Below are positions 61,304 to 64,000 of a DNA stretch of 64,000 nucleotides, piece by piece. The notes under the pieces were generated by a model. The model worked only from the letters and a program-made list of their open reading frames with translations. It was not told where the DNA came from and did no database searches. Origin of the DNA: Marixanthomonas sp002364245 (GTDB lineage: Bacteria > Bacteroidota > Bacteroidia > Flavobacteriales > Flavobacteriaceae); NCBI GenBank assembly GCA_963973455.1, contig CAXAZF010000001.1, positions 62,001 through 126,000 on the forward strand. Reading direction: 5' to 3'. Position numbers and translations under genes: made by a program. Position 1 is the stretch's first letter; the number at the start of each line of letters is the position of its first letter.

Positions 61304-61334
61304 TACTTATTTTTAACCAAAAATAAATTCTTTC

Positions 61335-61856
61335 ATGGAAATAGAACAGCTTATAAGTTACGTTGCTTTTTTACTGCCCGCCATTGTTGTTGGCGTTGTA
61401 GCCTATTATTTTTTTAAAGGACATACCGCAAATGAAGAAGGGCGTCGCAGGTATTTAATACAAAAAGAGGCTCAAAATAAAATACTGCCTACAAGGTTGC
61501 AAGCTTATGAACGCTTAACTCTTTTATTGGAACGCATTGACCCAAATAAACTATTGGTACGTGTAAATCCATATTCAGATAGTATTGACGACTATGAGAA
61601 GTTACTGATTAAAAACATTGAACAAGAGTTTGAGCATAACATTACCCAACAAGTCTATGTTTCGGTTGAATGTTGGAATATAATACAAGCTGCCAAAAAT
61701 GCTACCATACACGTTATAAGACAAGCGGCAATGCATGAAAAAGAAAATGCCGCCGATACTATGCGCGAATGGATTTTACGTCAATTTATGGAAGAGGTAA
61801 CCCCGTCTCAAAAAGCACTCACGTATATTAAGAAAGAAGTAAGTGAATTATTTTAA
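61335..61856 (+). CDS. DUF7935-like membrane protein
   Basis: A 173-residue protein with one N-terminal helix (about 7-27) and a helical cytoplasmic body. The stretch ILPTRLQAYERLTLLLERIDPNKLLVRV and the closing ITQQVYVSVECWNII, AADTMREWILRQFMEE, SQKALTYIKKEV look like the family I know as DUF7935, common in Flavobacteriia. Function unknown. It probably shares a transcript with the glutamate-synthase-like gene. Confidence 0.75.
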   Translation: MEIEQLISYVAFLLPAIVVGVVAYYFFKGHTANEEGRRRYLIQKEAQNKILPTRLQAYERLTLLLERIDPNKLLVRVNPYSDSIDDYEKLLIKNIEQEFEHNITQQVYVSVECWNIIQAAKNATIHVIRQAAMHEKENAADTMREWILRQFMEEVTPSQKALTYIKKEVSELF

Positions 61857-61868
61857 TCTGCTTTATAT

Positions 61869-62504
61869 TTAAGGGGTAAATAAGCCGTTTCTAATTGCAT
61901 AAAGAACAAGACCTATTCTGTTTTTTAAATTCAGTTTTTCATAAATAGAATCTCGGTACCCTTCGATAGTTTTAGGGCTCAAAAACATTTTTTCAGCTAT
62001 TTCTTTATAGGTCATTTCAGTACAGGCGTGCTCTATAAATTCTACTTCCCGTTCTTTTAATTGTACGGCTGTTTCATCTTTGGTTAACGACCCTATTAGT
62101 AATTTTGAAATAGTATTGGTATGGTAATATCCCTTTTCAACAACCTGATTTAAAGCTTCTTTCAAAATTTCTTTTTTGGTGTCTTTCATTAAGTACCCTT
62201 TTGCACCTGCCCGAAGCATTTTTAAAATAGTCTTTTCGTTTTCTTCAACCGATAGTGCTATTACTTTAATTTGTGGATACTTTTCGTTTAAAGCTTTTGT
62301 AGTTTCAATACCATTGAGCAAAGGCATGTTAATGTCCATTAAAACAATTTCAGGTATATTTTTAGGGAATTTAAGCTTTTCCAAAAGCTCTTGTCCGTTC
62401 TTACATAAATACAAAACTTCAAAGTTTTCAAAATCACGAACCAACCCTCCTATCGCTTCAAGCAATAAAGTGTGATCGTCTACAACTACAACTTTGTTTT
62501 TCAT
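61869..62504 (-). CDS. Response regulator, NarL/FixJ type
   Basis: A 211-residue regulator. The receiver domain has VVVDDHTLLLEA at the start, the phosphorylated Asp in VLMDINMPLLNG (about 54), and AGAKGYLMKD with the conserved Lys. The LuxR-type helix-turn-helix fills about 140-205 (LKEREVEFIEHACTEMTYKEIAEKMFLSPKTIEGYRDSI). It lies 36 bases after the histidine kinase gene on the same strand, forming a two-component pair. Confidence 0.95.
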   Translation of the reverse strand: MKNKVVVVDDHTLLLEAIGGLVRDFENFEVLYLCKNGQELLEKLKFPKNIPEIVLMDINMPLLNGIETTKALNEKYPQIKVIALSVEENEKTILKMLRAGAKGYLMKDTKKEILKEALNQVVEKGYYHTNTISKLLIGSLTKDETAVQLKEREVEFIEHACTEMTYKEIAEKMFLSPKTIEGYRDSIYEKLNLKNRIGLVLYAIRNGLFTP

Positions 62505-62540
62505 ACCTCTAATTTACATAAATATGTGCTGCCGAATGTG

Positions 62541-63305
62541 TTAAATAACATTAGGTTCGTATTCATAGGTTAATTTTAATGCTGTTCCTTCATCTTTTTC
62601 TGAAGTAATATTTAAATCCGCCCCTATAACTTTTGCCCTGTTCTTCATATTTTTCATACCAATTCCAGAAAAATCTGCATCACTTGAAAACCCCACCCCA
62701 TCATCTTTTGCCGAAATTTCTAATCGGTCTTTTTTATATTCAACATGAACATTAAGGTTAGAGGCTTTAGAGTGTTTTATTGTGTTTGAAAAAAATTCTT
62801 GTAGAATTCGAAAAATAATCACTCCTTTTTTGTTCTCAATGTCATACTGATTTCCAGTAACAACGAATGTAGATTTTATAAACTCTAAACGGTTAAAACG
62901 CTCTATTTCTAAATTAAGGGCTTCAATAAGGTTAAGACTTTTTAGAGCTTCAGGATTAATCAATTTAGAGAGTGTACGTAACTCGGTAATTCCTTTTCCT
63001 ATAGTGTCGGTTACCTCGTCTAAGTTTTCCGGATTATTTTTGGCCATTTGGGCTTGTATTTTGGCCAGCGTCATTAATTGACCTATATTATCGTGTAGTT
63101 CCCAGCTAATATTGCGCAGGGTTTCTTCCCGTATTTCTATTTGCGTTTCAGAAAGTTCTTTTTCAAATGCTTTTTTTGCTTTTTCTTGCTCTTCTAACAG
63201 TTTGTTTTTCCGACGCACAAAAACAGTAAATAGTGTTATGATAATGGTTACTAAAACCAAAACTATAATCACAGAAACCAATCCTGCTATTTCTTTTTCG
63301 TCCAT
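62541..63305 (-). CDS. Sensor histidine kinase, NarX/HisKA_3 type
   Basis: A 254-residue kinase. One N-terminal helix (about 8-30), then a coiled coil, the HisKA_3 helix with the phosphorylated His in NISWELHDNIGQLMTLAKIQ (H about 76), and the ATPase domain with the N-box IFRILQEFFSNTIKHS, KDDGVGF, GIGMKNMKNRAKVIGADL. It has almost no sensor domain of its own. The start at 63305 overlaps the preceding membrane protein gene by 19 bases, so that protein may be the sensor. Confidence 0.93.
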   Translation of the reverse strand: MDEKEIAGLVSVIIVLVLVTIIITLFTVFVRRKNKLLEEQEKAKKAFEKELSETQIEIREETLRNISWELHDNIGQLMTLAKIQAQMAKNNPENLDEVTDTIGKGITELRTLSKLINPEALKSLNLIEALNLEIERFNRLEFIKSTFVVTGNQYDIENKKGVIIFRILQEFFSNTIKHSKASNLNVHVEYKKDRLEISAKDDGVGFSSDADFSGIGMKNMKNRAKVIGADLNITSEKDEGTALKLTYEYEPNVI

Positions 63306-63934
63306 ACAAAGCCTATTATAAAACAACTGTACATAACGATTATTAAAGCGCGCTGTACATTGAACAAGGTTAGGAAAACATCCATATCAGTGGTAAAGAA
63401 ACCTCTCGATATTCTTATAGGAATATAACCTACATAAAACAGTAACAACCCGATACTGATCCAAAAAAGAAGGTCTTCCTTAATGTGCAATACCCTTGAA
63501 TCTGACAGTATTTCAATATAATATAAAATTATACAAAATATAATCAAGCAGGCGCCAGTTATATAACTATACATTAAACTCCTTTCAAAAACATCAATTA
63601 TAAATACATTAATTAGTGTAACAATTGAAAATAGAATCACACTGTAAACAATCCATTTTTTATAGGCTTTACTCTTAATAAAGTTCCAGAATACATAAAA
63701 AAAATAGAGAAAACATATAGTATTATATACATTGTACATTATTGCATTTTTATCCCACCAATAATATACATACTTTGCTGAGACCTCATTTACGAACGTA
63801 TATATCAATATCCAAACAAAGTACTTTAATACAGTATGCTTGTACTTGCTGTAAAAAAGGATTGCCGTCAATGCGGCAATCCCATAAAAAGCAAATACTA
63901 TATACTGAAAAGTACTATTGAAAATTTCGTCCAC
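63287..63934 (-). CDS. Seven-helix membrane protein next to a histidine kinase
   Basis: A 215-residue protein with about seven transmembrane helices and few charged residues in them, including YFVWILIYTFVNEVSAKYVYYW and the loop RISRGFF. It has no signal peptide. It overlaps the kinase gene by 19 bases and so is translated with it. It may sense a membrane signal for the kinase, as in other Flavobacteriia, but this is inferred. Confidence 0.75.
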   Translation of the reverse strand: MDEIFNSTFQYIVFAFYGIAALTAILFYSKYKHTVLKYFVWILIYTFVNEVSAKYVYYWWDKNAIMYNVYNTICFLYFFYVFWNFIKSKAYKKWIVYSVILFSIVTLINVFIIDVFERSLMYSYITGACLIIFCIILYYIEILSDSRVLHIKEDLLFWISIGLLLFYVGYIPIRISRGFFTTDMDVFLTLFNVQRALIIVMYSCFIIGFVWTKKK

Positions 63935-63947
63935 TTCTATAAATTAA

Positions 63948-64000
63948 TTAGTTGTCACCAAAGTCATTACTTCCCGAAGCTGGTGGAGGCACCATTGTTG
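63948..64000 (-). CDS. 3' end of an unidentified gene (partial)
   Basis: An open frame enters from the right edge and ends in TAA at 63948. The visible end reads TMVPPPASGSNDFGDN, a proline-rich and acidic tail. It lies 13 bases before the membrane protein gene, on the same strand, and probably starts their operon. Too little is visible for a function. Confidence 0.45.
   Translation of the reverse strand, partial: TMVPPPASGSNDFGDN

Noticed and set aside
1..64000. CRISPR arrays, insertion sequences, prophage genes, or rRNA genes
   Set aside because: No repeated spacer pattern, transposase, integrase or phage structural protein, or rRNA sequence was found in the window.

Overview
The window is 64 kb of chromosome from a low-GC member of the Bacteroidota, most likely a marine Flavobacteriaceae. 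The evidence is the gene families (GldL-like and FKBP gliding-type lipoproteins, DUF3276/PUR, long NusB, SurA-like triplet, CrtYcd-type lycopene cyclase, HTTM and imelysin genes), the many lipoprotein signals, and promoters that follow the Bacteroidota pattern (-7 box TAnnTTTG, usually TATATTTG, with TTG/TTTG about 17-21 bases upstream). Nearly all of it is ordinary core chromosome. I see no insertion sequence, prophage, CRISPR array or rRNA operon.

Layout. 1-2.9 kb: unknown gene, RsiV-like lipoprotein, then a coupled trx-deoC-deoD set for nucleoside salvage. 2.9-6.3 kb: TauE-type transporter, a hibernation factor/universal stress pair, a 580-base intergenic region, and an FKBP lipoprotein. 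6.4-8.1 kb: S4 protein, phosphoribosyltransferase, shikimate kinase and tRNA-Lys(UUU). 8.3-12.3 kb: tesA-like esterase divergent from a ybbA-ybbP-like ABC pair, an arrangement also found in E. coli. 12.4-18.3 kb: 3D-domain lipoprotein, tRNA-Leu(GAG), then a MerR/cobalamin-binding (CarH-type) regulator followed by crtI-crtB-crtZ-crtYcd, which should convert geranylgeranyl-PP to zeaxanthin. 18.3-30.7 kb: TlpA-like protein, aconitase, MoxR with a tiny GldL-like membrane protein, three SurA/parvulin-type chaperones, Skp-like protein and guaB.

30.9-38 kb: a Cys-rich small protein and then a probable metal-regulated operon on the minus strand: DUF4856 lipoprotein, imelysin-like lipoprotein, a vitamin K-dependent gamma-carboxylase-like membrane protein, and a TonB-dependent receptor. 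It begins with a good promoter and a 25-base near-perfect palindrome that looks like a Fur/DtxR-type operator. This is the most interesting locus in the window. The carboxylase-like protein keeps the DKT, NH and catalytic-lysine motifs I recall from the human enzyme, and the organism is expected to make menaquinone. A Glu-carboxylation or related oxidation step tied to metal capture is therefore a testable idea.

38-64 kb: 5'-nucleotidase, HMG-CoA lyase, LysE exporter, pyrD, pepT, yajC-DUF1573-nusB, leucine dehydrogenase, ABC exporter, DUF3276, M14 peptidase, glycosyltransferase, OmpA lipoprotein, TsaC-like protein, a tandem pair of alpha/beta hydrolase lipoproteins, UvrD/PcrA helicase, a glutamate-synthase-like FMN protein, and a NarL-type two-component system with a multi-pass membrane partner. 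Functions are called from motifs read by eye. No database search was run.
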